64,000 bases of DNA from DATHXC01 sp035459965. Lineage in GTDB: Bacteria > Pseudomonadota > Gammaproteobacteria > Burkholderiales > Methylophilaceae. Position numbers and translations under genes: made by a program. The DNA lies in contig DATHXC010000013.1 in assembly GCA_035459965.1 (NCBI GenBank), positions 124,001 through 188,000 of the forward strand, in the 5' to 3' direction. Below are positions 1 to 8,071 of this stretch, in pieces. Position 1 is the stretch's first letter; the number at the start of each line of letters is the position of its first letter. Under the pieces are notes generated by a model. It searched no databases. It was given only the letters and a program-made list of their open reading frames with translations, and was not told where the DNA came from.

Positions 1-446
1 TCAAGACAGTCAATTCACTTTCACACTACACCGACTGGACTGTTGGCCACGTGCACTCCGGTGCGCTGGGCTGGGTAGGCCTGGTATCGATGGGCGCACT
101 GTATTACATGGTGCCGCGCCTGTTCGGGCAAAAACAGATGCACAGCATGAAGGCGATTGAGCTGCACTTCTGGCTGGCGACTATTGGCATCGTGCTTTAT
201 ATCTCGGCATTGTGGATATCCGGTGTGATGGAAGGGCTGATGTGGCGTGCCATTAACCTGGACGGCACATTGACTTACACCTTTGTAGAGAGCGTAAAAG
301 CCAAACATCCCTACTACATCATACGTCTGCTGGGTGGCCTGCTTTACCTCAGTGGCATGCTCATCATGTTGTGGAATGTGCTTAAAACGGCTACCAGCGG
401 TCAATCAGCGGTTGCGCAGATTCCAGCTGTTACTGCTCACGCTTAA
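1..446 (+). CDS. ccoN: cbb3-type cytochrome c oxidase subunit I, C-terminal fragment
   Basis: This is the carboxyl end of the catalytic haem-copper subunit of the cbb3 oxidase. The reading frame is open from base 3 and ends at TAA 444-446, so about 147 residues are present and the start lies upstream of the window. The motif HYTDWTVGHVHSGALGW is typical of CcoN, and several hydrophobic segments follow (around VSMGALYYMVPRLFG, FWLATIGIVLYISALWISG and LLGGLLYLSGMLIM). The protein reduces O2 in the inner membrane. It is followed 11 bases later by ccoO, as in the conserved ccoNOQP operon. The haem and copper ligands lie mostly in the missing part and cannot be checked here. Confidence 0.96.
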   Translation, partial: KTVNSLSHYTDWTVGHVHSGALGWVGLVSMGALYYMVPRLFGQKQMHSMKAIELHFWLATIGIVLYISALWISGVMEGLMWRAINLDGTLTYTFVESVKAKHPYYIIRLLGGLLYLSGMLIMLWNVLKTATSGQSAVAQIPAVTAHA

Positions 447-457
447 GGAAATAGATC

Positions 458-1084
458 ATGTCAAATCAAGACACAAATGGTGGCTTCAGCCACGAAAAAA
501 TCGAGACCAGCAACTTTCTGATGATCGTGCTAATTCTGCTGGTGGTTGCTTTTGGCGGGCTAGTGGAAATCGTACCGCTGTTCTTCCAGAAGTCCACCAC
601 TGAGCCGATCAGGGGATTAAAGCCTTATACACCAGTGCAACTTGCAGGACGTGACATCTACCTGCGTGAAGGTTGCTATAACTGCCATTCGCAGATGATC
701 CGCCCATTTCGCGCAGAGACCTTGCGTTATGGCCATTACTCGGTAGCAGGTGAATTTGTTTACGACCACCCTTTCCAGTGGGGTAGTAAGCGTACCGGTC
801 CGGACTTACATCGCGTGGGGGCGAAATATAGTGATGAGTGGCATCGCATCCACTTGATCAATCCGCGTGACCTGGTGCCTGAGTCCATCATGCCAATGTA
901 CCCATTTTTGGAGAAAGCAATGTTAGACCCAAGTGTGATGGCGCCACGCATGCGTGCTCTGCGCACAGTGGGGGTGCCATATACCGATGCTGAGATTGCC
1001 GGTGCCGCTGAAGAAGTAAAAGGCAAGTCAGAGCTGGATGCACTGGTGGCCTACCTACAAATTCTGGGCACCAATCTTAAATAA
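458..1084 (+). CDS. ccoO: cbb3-type cytochrome c oxidase subunit II (mono-haem cytochrome c)
   Basis: CcoO carries electrons from CcoP toward the catalytic subunit. The 208-residue length fits the family. A short cytoplasmic start is followed by one membrane anchor (residues about 20-45, FLMIVLILLVVAFGGLVEIV), then the periplasmic domain with one haem c site, CYNCH, at about residue 73. A Met-rich stretch (SIMPMYPFLE) near residues 147-156 probably supplies the axial methionine. It lies between ccoN and ccoQ and is surely cotranscribed with them. Nothing unusual is seen. Confidence 0.97.
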   Translation: MSNQDTNGGFSHEKIETSNFLMIVLILLVVAFGGLVEIVPLFFQKSTTEPIRGLKPYTPVQLAGRDIYLREGCYNCHSQMIRPFRAETLRYGHYSVAGEFVYDHPFQWGSKRTGPDLHRVGAKYSDEWHRIHLINPRDLVPESIMPMYPFLEKAMLDPSVMAPRMRALRTVGVPYTDAEIAGAAEEVKGKSELDALVAYLQILGTNLK

Positions 1085-1105
1085 GCAATTAAAGAGGGGG
1101 AAACG

Positions 1106-1249
1106 ATGGACATCAATACATTACGCATTTTGGCTACAGTGATTAGCTTCATTGCATTCGTTGGCATCCTGATTTGGGTCTGGCGTCATCGCAACACTGG
1201 CGATTTTAAGGAGGCAGCAAACCTGCCTTTCACTCAGGATCAACTTTAA
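1106..1249 (+). CDS. ccoQ: cbb3-type oxidase small subunit CcoQ/FixQ
   Basis: This 47-residue open reading frame has a GAGG-type ribosome site (AAAGAGGGGGAAACG) just before the ATG. It encodes MDINTLRILATVISF, continues as one transmembrane helix ending in LIWVWRH, and closes with a polar tail. Position between ccoO and ccoP, size and single-helix layout all match CcoQ, which stabilises the association of CcoP with the core oxidase. The sequence of CcoQ is poorly conserved in general, so the assignment rests mainly on position and topology. Confidence 0.9.
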   Translation: MDINTLRILATVISFIAFVGILIWVWRHRNTGDFKEAANLPFTQDQL

Positions 1250-1312
1250 CAATCCCAGCGTTAACAAAGCCAATTCAGCAAGACTTCATTATGAAGATAA
1301 GAGGAAAATAAC

Positions 1313-2260
1313 ATGAGTGACTTTACAAGTAATTTCTGGCCGGTCTTCATCACGGTCATCACACTGGGCGGAATATTTGGCTGTGCCCTGCTGTTGTGGT
1401 TTACCAGCAAGGTTAAAGTGGCAAGCGCTAATGGCGATAACACCAGTGGCCATGTATGGGATGTAGATCTGCGTGAAATGAATAACCCTCTACCGCGCTG
1501 GTGGGTAGGCCTGTTCATTATTACCATTATTTTTGGCCTGGGCTATCTGGTGGCCTATCCAGGCTTGGGTAAATTTGGCGGCAAACTGGGTTGGACAGAA
1601 GTGAATCAATACGACCAGGAAGTTGCCGCAGCCAATAAGGCGCTGGAACCACTATATGCGAAATTTGCTGCCATGCCAGCTGAAGAGCTAGCTGTTAATA
1701 ACGAAGCACACGCTATTGGCGAGCGCCTGTTCATGAACAACTGCTCACAGTGCCATGGCTCGGATGCACGCGGCAGTCGCGGCTTTCCTAACCTGACTGA
1801 TCATGATTGGCTGCATGGCGGCCAGGTTGAGAATATTAAAGCCACTATCACCAACGGCCGTGTGGGGATGATGCCGCCAATGGCAGCGGCAGTGGGTAAT
1901 GAGGACGACGTCAAAAACGTGGCCAACTACGTGCTGAGCCTTTCCGGCAGTACGCATGATGCCGCACGTGCCGCCCTGGGCAAGGACAAGTTTGCAATAT
2001 GCGCAGCTTGTCATGGCGCGGAAGGTAAAGGCAATGTGGCAATCGGCGCGCCTAACCTGACTGACAATATCTGGCTGCATGGTGCTGGTGAGGCAGCCAT
2101 CATCAAGCGCATCAACGAAGGCAAAACCAACCAGATGCCGGCACAGGGTGCAAAATTCAGCCCTGAACAGATCCATGTACTGGCGGCTTATGTATGGAGT
2201 TTCTCCAACGTTAAAGATGGCGTAGTGGTTGCCAGCCCTGACGCAACAGAAGCCCAGTAA
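1313..2260 (+). CDS. ccoP: cbb3-type cytochrome c oxidase subunit III (di-haem cytochrome c)
   Basis: CcoP accepts electrons from soluble cytochrome c and passes them to CcoO. At 315 residues it is of normal size. It has two N-terminal membrane helices (about residues 10-30, and 62-82 containing WWVGLFIITIIFGLGYLV), the second preceded by the conserved NNPLPRWW. Two cytochrome c domains follow, with haem sites CSQCH (Cys144) and CAACH (Cys230). The start follows a GAGGAAAATAAC ribosome site. The two-helix form is common in betaproteobacteria. It is fourth in ccoNOQP and is followed after 6 bases by ccoG. Confidence 0.97.
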   Translation: MSDFTSNFWPVFITVITLGGIFGCALLLWFTSKVKVASANGDNTSGHVWDVDLREMNNPLPRWWVGLFIITIIFGLGYLVAYPGLGKFGGKLGWTEVNQYDQEVAAANKALEPLYAKFAAMPAEELAVNNEAHAIGERLFMNNCSQCHGSDARGSRGFPNLTDHDWLHGGQVENIKATITNGRVGMMPPMAAAVGNEDDVKNVANYVLSLSGSTHDAARAALGKDKFAICAACHGAEGKGNVAIGAPNLTDNIWLHGAGEAAIIKRINEGKTNQMPAQGAKFSPEQIHVLAAYVWSFSNVKDGVVVASPDATEAQ

Positions 2261-2266
2261 GACAAA

Positions 2267-3715
2267 TTGATGAGTAACGCTCAGGCGACTAACGCCGCTC
2301 CACTCGCTTCCTCAAATGCTCCCGAGGCGGTAGTGATCTCCCTATATGCTGCGCAGGAAAAGATATATCCACGCAGCATTTTTGGCTTCTTTACCAAGTG
2401 GCGCTGGGTGATGATCTGGCTTACGCAGTTATTCTTTTACGGCGTACCGTGGCTGGAGTGGGGGCAGCGCCAGGCCCTGTTGTTTGACCTTGAGGCAAAG
2501 CGCTTTTACATATTCAACCTGGTGCTCTACCCGCAGGATTTAATCTATTTAACCGCTATCCTGATTATCTCGGCACTTTCCCTGTTTCTGTTTACCGCAG
2601 TGGCCGGTCGTTTGTGGTGTGGTTATGCCTGCCCGCAAACGGTGTATACCGAGATTTTTATGTGGATAGAGTCCAAGCTGGAAGGCGACCGTGCTGCCCG
2701 CATCAAACTTGATGCCGCAGCTATGTCAGCAAAGAAACTGTTTAAAAAAGGCAGCAAGCATGCTGTCTGGATTGCCTTTGCCTTATGGACGGGTTTTACC
2801 TTTGTTGGTTATTTTACCCCTATCCGCGAGCTGCTGGCTGAGGTTGTCAAATTTAATATAGGGCCTTGGGAGAGTTTCTGGGTGTTGTTTTATGGATTTG
2901 CTACTTACGGCAATGCAGGGTTTATGCGTGAGCAGGTATGCAAATACATGTGCCCTTACGCCCGCTTTCAAAGTGCCATGTTCGATGACGACACCCTCAT
3001 CGTCACTTACGACGAAACCCGTGGTGAGCCACGTGGTGGGCGCTCGCGCAAGGCCGATAAGAGTGGCCTGGGCTCCTGCATCGATTGCAGTTTGTGCGTG
3101 CAAGTGTGTCCTACCGGCATTGATATCCGCAAAGGCCTGCAATATGAGTGCATAGGCTGCGGAGCCTGTGCAGATGTATGCGATTCGGTCATGGACAAAA
3201 TGGGCTATGCGCGTGGCCTTGTGAAGTACTCCACCCAGAATGCAGTCACCAGACAGTGGTCACACGGGCAGATGCTGCGGAGGATTGTGAGGCCGCGTGT
3301 GCTGGTCTATAGCGCTATCCTGACTTTGCTGGTTTCTGGCTTGGTACTTAGTTTGTGGTTGAGAACCCCGTTTCGCGTCGATGTGGTCAGGGATAGGGGG
3401 GTGATGGCAAGGCTGGTGGACGGTGGATTGCTGGAAAACGTCTACCGCCTGCAGATTATGAATGCCACAGAGCAAACCCAGCATTATCAGATCAGTGCCA
3501 CCGGAGTAGAGGGCCTGATAGTTGAGACTGGCAGCGCGGAAGGTAATCAGGAAGTGACGGTAAACCCTGCTGAGTCACGCTGGGTATCAGTGCGGCTTGA
3601 GATTCCAGATGGCACATTGGAGGCAGGTTCGCATCGGGTGGAGTTTCATATCCAGGCCCGCGAGAGTCAGGAAGTCGTGACTGAGAAGTCGGTGTTTCTG
3701 GTGCCCAGAGGTTGA
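2267..3715 (+). CDS. ccoG: cbb3 oxidase assembly protein CcoG (RdxA/FixG), polyferredoxin-type
   Basis: CcoG is an inner-membrane iron-sulfur protein needed for cbb3 maturation, reported for the family as a cupric reductase that supplies Cu(I). The 482 residues include several membrane helices in the first 220 residues, a CGYACPQTVY motif near residue 125, and two [4Fe-4S] ferredoxin-like clusters (CIDCSLCVQVCPTG and CIGCGACADVC, about residues 271-306). A late membrane helix and a C-terminal immunoglobulin-like periplasmic domain follow. Annotators often mislabel it as a nitrogen-fixation protein. It begins 6 bases after ccoP, and its stop abuts ccoH. Confidence 0.95.
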   Translation: MMSNAQATNAAPLASSNAPEAVVISLYAAQEKIYPRSIFGFFTKWRWVMIWLTQLFFYGVPWLEWGQRQALLFDLEAKRFYIFNLVLYPQDLIYLTAILIISALSLFLFTAVAGRLWCGYACPQTVYTEIFMWIESKLEGDRAARIKLDAAAMSAKKLFKKGSKHAVWIAFALWTGFTFVGYFTPIRELLAEVVKFNIGPWESFWVLFYGFATYGNAGFMREQVCKYMCPYARFQSAMFDDDTLIVTYDETRGEPRGGRSRKADKSGLGSCIDCSLCVQVCPTGIDIRKGLQYECIGCGACADVCDSVMDKMGYARGLVKYSTQNAVTRQWSHGQMLRRIVRPRVLVYSAILTLLVSGLVLSLWLRTPFRVDVVRDRGVMARLVDGGLLENVYRLQIMNATEQTQHYQISATGVEGLIVETGSAEGNQEVTVNPAESRWVSVRLEIPDGTLEAGSHRVEFHIQARESQEVVTEKSVFLVPRG

Positions 3716-3756
3716 GCAATTATTTTATGAGCGCGTATTTTAAAAAGGTGAATAGC

Positions 3757-4005
3757 ATGCAAATACCAACACAACCCTGGTGGAAGTTCGGCCATGTGTG
3801 GCTCATAGTGGCAGGCCCGGTGCTGGTGGTGATTGCTTCATTTATCACCCTATACCTGGCTATTACCAGGCCCGATGCGGTAATCGATGATTATTATCGT
3901 AAAGGCATGGAAATCAACAAAACTCTGGATGCACAACGAGATGGCATGGTGCCAGCGTTGCAGGGGCGCAACCACGCCGCCACCGGGATTGCGCCGAAAA
4001 ACTGA
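3757..4005 (+). CDS. ccoH: cbb3 oxidase assembly protein CcoH/FixH
   Basis: A small membrane protein that joins the CcoN subunit during cbb3 assembly. The chosen ATG (MQIPTQPWWKFGHVW, 82 residues) has an AAGGTG ribosome site eight bases upstream. Earlier in-frame starts are TTG 3712, overlapping the ccoG stop, and ATG 3727. One membrane helix (WLIVAGPVLVVIASFITLYLAI) is followed by DAVIDDYYRKGMEIN, the family signature. In many genomes ccoH is followed by ccoI (copper ATPase) and ccoS. Here the next gene is the convergent fnr 33 bases away, so those two are missing from this locus. Confidence 0.93.
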   Translation: MQIPTQPWWKFGHVWLIVAGPVLVVIASFITLYLAITRPDAVIDDYYRKGMEINKTLDAQRDGMVPALQGRNHAATGIAPKN

Positions 4006-4037
4006 GGATGGTTAACGCTTATTAGGGCTGATATAGC

Positions 4038-4832
4038 TTAGCTGCAGGTCTGCGGGTTGAATATTTTCTTCAATGCATCAGGCTGCATGATGCGGACATA
4101 GCGCTGTTTGACCTCAATGATGCCTTCGTCACTGAACTTGGAAAAAGTGCGGCTTACAGTTTCCAGCTTCATGCCTAGGTAGCTGCCGATTTCCTCGCGT
4201 GTCATGCGCAGCACCAGTTCAGATTGTGAGAATCCACGTGCATGCAACCTTTGCACCAGGTTCAACAGAAAAGCAGCCAGCCGCTCTTCTGCACGCATAT
4301 TGCCCAGCAGCATCATCACGCCATTTTCGCGCACGATCTCGCGGCTCATAATTTTATGCACATGGCGCTGCAATACTGGAAATTCGCGAGACAGTTCTTC
4401 TACATTGGCAAATGGCATGACGCAGACTTCTGCATCCTCCAGTGCCACCGCGTTGCAGCTGTGATAGTCGCTGACAATCCCATCCAGGCCGATGATCTCA
4501 CCTGCCATCTGAAAGCCGGTGACCTGCTCGCGGCCATCTTCACTGGAAACACAGGTTTTGAAAAATCCGGTACGAATCGCAAACAGCGAGGTGAAGGCAT
4601 CTCCATGGCTGAACAGCATTTCACCTTGTTTAATTTTGCGGCGTGTAGCAACCACTTCATCCAGCTTTTGCAAATCCTCCGGATTAAATCCCATCGGCAT
4701 GCACAACTCACGCAGGTTGCAATTAGAACACGCTACTTTGATGGAATCTGGAGTCATGGATTGCCAGTAAATGATTTCATCCTCTGAGGATAACCCTTTA
4801 ACCTCTCCATGGGTAGCAATCATATCGACCAT
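4038..4832 (-). CDS. fnr: Fnr/Anr-type oxygen-sensing transcriptional regulator
   Basis: A Crp/Fnr-family activator that switches on genes under low oxygen through an oxygen-labile [4Fe-4S] cluster. With the start at 4832 (MVDMIATHGEVKG, 264 residues) the cluster cysteines are Cys35, Cys38 and Cys44 (CSNCNLRELC) plus Cys126 in the cyclic-nucleotide-like barrel. The C-terminal helix-turn-helix reads EEIGSYLGMKLETVSRTFSKF, with the E..SR residues that read TTGAT half-sites. The frame is open further upstream to 5060, but that part overlaps hemN and the FNR box, so it is not coding. A shorter start at 4757 (MTPDSIKVAC) is also possible. It diverges from hemN and converges with ccoH. Confidence 0.93.
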   Translation of the reverse strand: MVDMIATHGEVKGLSSEDEIIYWQSMTPDSIKVACSNCNLRELCMPMGFNPEDLQKLDEVVATRRKIKQGEMLFSHGDAFTSLFAIRTGFFKTCVSSEDGREQVTGFQMAGEIIGLDGIVSDYHSCNAVALEDAEVCVMPFANVEELSREFPVLQRHVHKIMSREIVRENGVMMLLGNMRAEERLAAFLLNLVQRLHARGFSQSELVLRMTREEIGSYLGMKLETVSRTFSKFSDEGIIEVKQRYVRIMQPDALKKIFNPQTCS

Positions 4833-4889
4833 TTTGATTCCGCAGAATATTGTGATACCAGATTGTGCAATATTTTGACCTGCGTTTTT

Positions 4890-4903
4890 TTGACCTACAT
4901 CAA
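4890..4903. promoter_or_regulatory. FNR box between fnr and hemN
   Basis: The sequence TTGAC-CTAC-ATCAA matches the FNR consensus TTGAT-N4-ATCAA at nine of ten positions. Its centre is 41.5 bases from a candidate fnr start site near 4855, whose -10 would be CACAAT on the minus strand (4867-4862). It would also fit activation of hemN, whose ATG at 4969 lies 66 bases beyond the box. The motif is seen directly. Which promoter it serves, and whether fnr is autoregulated, is inference. Confidence 0.82.
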
Positions 4904-4968
4904 GGAGCCCTAACGCTAAAACTGGCAAAGTGTCTGCAATATTCAGAAGCCGTGCAAGGATAGCCAAC

Positions 4969-6396
4969 ATGATTGCAAGCAGAGTTAACTCACCTTCCTC
5001 TACAAAGACTGATAGCGAACAGCCAGCGATTACGCCAGAGCTTTTACGAAAGTATGACATTTCAGGGCCACGCTACACTTCGTATCCAACCGCTGATCGT
5101 TTCGTAGAGGCATTTAATGAAGATGCCTACCAACAGGCACTGGAACAGCGTCGTGTAGGCGGCATGGCATTGCCGTTGTCGATCTATGTGCATATTCCGT
5201 TTTGTGAGTCGCTTTGTTTTTATTGCGCCTGCAATAAGATCGTCACCAAACGCCATCAACGTGGTGCGGAATATCTGCGGTATTTAAGTCGCGAAATCGA
5301 TTTGCATGTGGCCAGATTGGGCGGCGGGCAAACCATTACCCAGTTACACCTGGGTGGGGGCTCACCAACTTTCCTCACTGATGAAGAATTATCAGAGCTT
5401 ATGTCCATGCTTCGCCGCAGTTTTGTGCTGGCGCCCGGTGGTGAGTACTCGATAGAAGTGGACCCGCGCACTGTCGATGAAAAGCGGCTGGAGCATCTGG
5501 CTGCGCTGGGATTCAATCGACTGAGCTTCGGGGTGCAGGATTTTGATGCGGAAGTACAAAAAGCAGTACATCGCATCCAGCCGGCCGAGCAGGTGTTTTC
5601 ACTGGTAGAAGCAGCGCATCGCCTGAATTTCGAATCTGTGAATGTGGACTTGATATACGGGCTGCCCAAACAGACACCTGAATCATTTGCCCGCACCCTG
5701 GCGCAAGTGGCGCAACTCAAGCCTGACCGTATTGCACTCTATGCCTATGCCCATTTACCAGAGCGCTTCAAGCCGCAACGCCGCATCAGCGAGGTTGAAT
5801 TACCCGCTGCATCCGCCAAGATCGCTATGTTGTCCGGCGCAATTTCTACCTTTCTCAGTGCAGGCTACGTATATGTCGGTATGGATCACTTTGCCCTGCC
5901 TACTGATGCCTTGGCTGTTGCCAAAAGGCAGGGCAGGTTGCACCGTAACTTTCAGGGGTACAGCACACAGCCTGATTGCGACCTGATTGGTCTGGGGGTG
6001 TCTGCCATTGGCAGAATTGGGGCGACTTACAGCCAGAATGCGAAAACGCTGGAAGAGTATTACGACCATCTGGATCAGGGGCGCTTCCCAGTCGCGCGTG
6101 GCCTGGCTTTATCCAGGGATGACTTGGTGCGCCGTGCTGTCATCATGGCGCTCATGTGCCAGGGCAGGCTGCAATATGAATCCATCGAACTCGCCTTCAT
6201 GATCGATTTCAAAAGCTATTTCGCCGCAGAACTGGAAGCATTGAAAGACCTGGAAATCGCGGGCATGGTAGAGCTTGATGAAAGTGGCATACAGGTGACC
6301 AGTAGCGGCTGGTTTTTTGTCAGAGCAGTTGCCATGCTCTTTGACAAATACCTGCAGATAGACCGCAATCGTGCGCGTTTCTCAAAAATCATCTAG
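4969..6396 (+). CDS. hemN: oxygen-independent coproporphyrinogen III oxidase (radical SAM)
   Basis: HemN converts coproporphyrinogen III to protoporphyrinogen IX without O2, keeping haem synthesis going when oxygen is low. The radical-SAM cluster motif lies in PFCESLCFYCACNK, and the family opening KYDISGPRYTSYPTADRF is present near residue 32. GGGSPTFL is the SAM-binding glycine motif. The ATG at 4969 (475 residues) has AAGGA eight bases upstream and is preferred over the longer GTG at 4930. Pairing with a cbb3 operon and fnr is a classic microaerobic arrangement, and the FNR box at 4890 probably drives it. Confidence 0.95.
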   Translation: MIASRVNSPSSTKTDSEQPAITPELLRKYDISGPRYTSYPTADRFVEAFNEDAYQQALEQRRVGGMALPLSIYVHIPFCESLCFYCACNKIVTKRHQRGAEYLRYLSREIDLHVARLGGGQTITQLHLGGGSPTFLTDEELSELMSMLRRSFVLAPGGEYSIEVDPRTVDEKRLEHLAALGFNRLSFGVQDFDAEVQKAVHRIQPAEQVFSLVEAAHRLNFESVNVDLIYGLPKQTPESFARTLAQVAQLKPDRIALYAYAHLPERFKPQRRISEVELPAASAKIAMLSGAISTFLSAGYVYVGMDHFALPTDALAVAKRQGRLHRNFQGYSTQPDCDLIGLGVSAIGRIGATYSQNAKTLEEYYDHLDQGRFPVARGLALSRDDLVRRAVIMALMCQGRLQYESIELAFMIDFKSYFAAELEALKDLEIAGMVELDESGIQVTSSGWFFVRAVAMLFDKYLQIDRNRARFSKII

Positions 6397-6434
6397 TCAA
6401 AATAAACCAGTTGAGATCCAAGATCTAAATCTAT

Positions 6435-7106
6435 ATGGCCATGCAAACCTCGCTGGCATTCACTACATTCCTAATGGGTTTCGCTGGCGGGCCGCATTGC
6501 ATCGTCATGTGCGGCGCTGCCTGTGTCGGCATACGCCAGAGCGCCGGCGGTAATAGCCTGTTGAAATTCCAGTTAGGCCGCATCGCAGGCTATGCCACCC
6601 TTGGTGCAGTCGCTGCTTTTTCGGTCAAGAATCTGGCTTGGGTATCCGATCAATCACTGGCATTACATCCCTTATGGACATTCTTTCATGTGCTGGTATT
6701 GAGCTGGGGCCTGGTTTTGCTGGCCTATGCCCGCCAGCCGGTATGGGCGGATAATATAGGACGTAAAATCTGGTCGCATGTGCGGCAATTTTCCAATCTA
6801 CCCGGCGGTGTTTTTGTTACAGGTATGTTGTGGGCACTCATGCCCTGTGGTCTTCTCTACTCTGCCTTGCTAGTGGCCTCGCTGAGTGGAAACCCCATGA
6901 ATGGCGCTGTCAGCATGGCAAGCTTTGCTATCGGTACTACCATATCTTTGATGTTAGGCCCAATATTGTGGCTCAAGCTAAAAGACGGCAGTAAATGGAT
7001 CAATGAAAGCCGCAGTATGCGTGTGGCCGGGCTATTGCTCACACTGGCTGCAGCCTGGGCGATCTGGATGGATATTACCCATCAACTGAAAATCTGGTGT
7101 AATTAG
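6435..7106 (+). CDS. TauE/SafE-like (DsbD_2 type) membrane protein near cbb3 genes
   Basis: A 223-residue multi-pass membrane protein (about six helices) of the group annotated as sulfite exporter TauE/SafE family or UreH-like. It opens with FLMGFAGGPHCIVMCGAACVG, and a second conserved block LMPCGLLYSALLVASL sits near residue 138. The paired Cys and His residues inside membrane helices would suit metal or thiol handling. Relatives sit next to cbb3 and copper-ATPase genes in many proteobacteria, so a role in copper supply to the oxidase is a fair inference. The sequence itself does not prove it. It follows hemN by 38 bases. Confidence 0.8.
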   Translation: MAMQTSLAFTTFLMGFAGGPHCIVMCGAACVGIRQSAGGNSLLKFQLGRIAGYATLGAVAAFSVKNLAWVSDQSLALHPLWTFFHVLVLSWGLVLLAYARQPVWADNIGRKIWSHVRQFSNLPGGVFVTGMLWALMPCGLLYSALLVASLSGNPMNGAVSMASFAIGTTISLMLGPILWLKLKDGSKWINESRSMRVAGLLLTLAAAWAIWMDITHQLKIWCN

Positions 7107-7123
7107 GAAGTCAGGCGAGAATG

Positions 7124-7155
7124 TAAAAAATGCCTCTGCCGGTAAGGCAGAGGCA
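7124..7155 (-). terminator. Rho-independent terminator of ompW
   Basis: Ten-base arms TGCCTCTGCC (7131-7140) and GGCAGAGGCA (7146-7155) enclose a five-base loop. On the minus strand the hairpin is followed by six T residues (7130-7125). It lies 57 bases past the ompW stop. On the plus strand there is no T run, so it serves the minus strand. Confidence 0.85.
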
Positions 7156-7211
7156 AAAGGGTTAAGCTAGGAGATGAGCTCTAAACTTAACTAACTGCAT
7201 AAAACTATTAC

Positions 7212-7904
7212 TTAAAATTTCTTACCAAAGCCGATACCGAATACCCATGGATTAATATCCAGGGAATCAATCTTGGTCCAGTTGCCTGCAACCTTGGTCT
7301 TAACGTCGGTTTCCATGGTGATGTACTTCACGTCAGCATTAATCAGCCAGCCATCTTTCAAGTTAATGTCGAAACCAGCTTGTAGGGCATAGCCCCAGCT
7401 GTCGCTATCAACCTTTATTTTTGTACCGGCCAATGCACCGCTCTCAAATCTCAGTGTGCGATCCAGCATGGCGGTGTAGTTGATACCGGCACCGATGTAT
7501 GGGTCAAAAGTCTGGTCAGGGTTAAAGTGCCATTGCAGTGTCAGGGTGGGTGGTAAAGCGTTTACGCTACCTAGGTGTTGATTGCCGACCGCACCTACGC
7601 TATCACCCCTGATGCTGACATCATGCTTGGTGCCAAGCGCGAGAATCAACTCGGCGGCGATGTTCTTGGTGATGTAGTAAGAGATATCGAACTCAGGGAT
7701 CACATTACTATCAACCGTTAAATCCGCACCTGGGGACATGGTGCCGGGGCCTACGTTTTTGTTTACTGTTTTGCCAAGATCGCTGCTTTCATTCGGGCTA
7801 ACGCTAACTACTCGGCCACGCAATACCCAGTCACCAGCTTCGGCGTTTGCCAGAGCTGGCGCAAAAGCACTTGCCAGGGCCAGGATCAATAAGGATTTTT
7901 TCAT
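7212..7904 (-). CDS. ompW: OmpW-family outer membrane protein
   Basis: An eight-stranded outer-membrane beta-barrel thought to form a narrow hydrophobic channel. The 230-residue precursor has a clear signal peptide (MKKSLLILALASAFAPALANA). Family blocks ISYYITKNIAAELIL and LQWHFNPDQTFDPYIGAG are present, and the protein ends in phenylalanine as outer-membrane proteins do. In enteric bacteria ompW is activated by FNR under low oxygen. Here a perfect FNR box is found at 7987-8000, giving independent sequence support for the same control. A strong terminator follows the gene. Confidence 0.95.
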   Translation of the reverse strand: MKKSLLILALASAFAPALANAEAGDWVLRGRVVSVSPNESSDLGKTVNKNVGPGTMSPGADLTVDSNVIPEFDISYYITKNIAAELILALGTKHDVSIRGDSVGAVGNQHLGSVNALPPTLTLQWHFNPDQTFDPYIGAGINYTAMLDRTLRFESGALAGTKIKVDSDSWGYALQAGFDINLKDGWLINADVKYITMETDVKTKVAGNWTKIDSLDINPWVFGIGFGKKF

Positions 7905-7986
7905 TTTTAATACTCCACAAAGAATGGTTCACAATTAATTAACTGAATTCGTGATTGGATTCTAGGAGTATTGTTAATGTGGCGAT

Positions 7987-8000
7987 TTGATATGAATCAA
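7987..8000. promoter_or_regulatory. Perfect FNR box upstream of ompW
   Basis: TTGAT-ATGA-ATCAA is an exact match to the FNR consensus. On the minus strand TAGAAT (7964-7959) is a good -10 element, which puts the transcription start near 7952. The box centre (7993.5) would then be at -41.5, the textbook class II FNR position. The ompW ATG begins at 7904, giving a leader of about 48 bases. Confidence 0.9.
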
Positions 8001-8071
8001 ACAAGATGCAGCTAATTTAAAGATAGCTAATCGAATGTTGCGTGTGTGTCGCCGATTTTTTATTAGTGCGT

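Noticed and set aside
4242..4787. Plus-strand frame of 181 residues across fnr
   Set aside because: It lies opposite the well-supported fnr gene and has no recognisable domain.
4833..5060. N-terminal extension of fnr to 5060
   Set aside because: It overlaps the hemN coding region and the FNR box, and it would put over 75 extra residues before the cluster cysteines.
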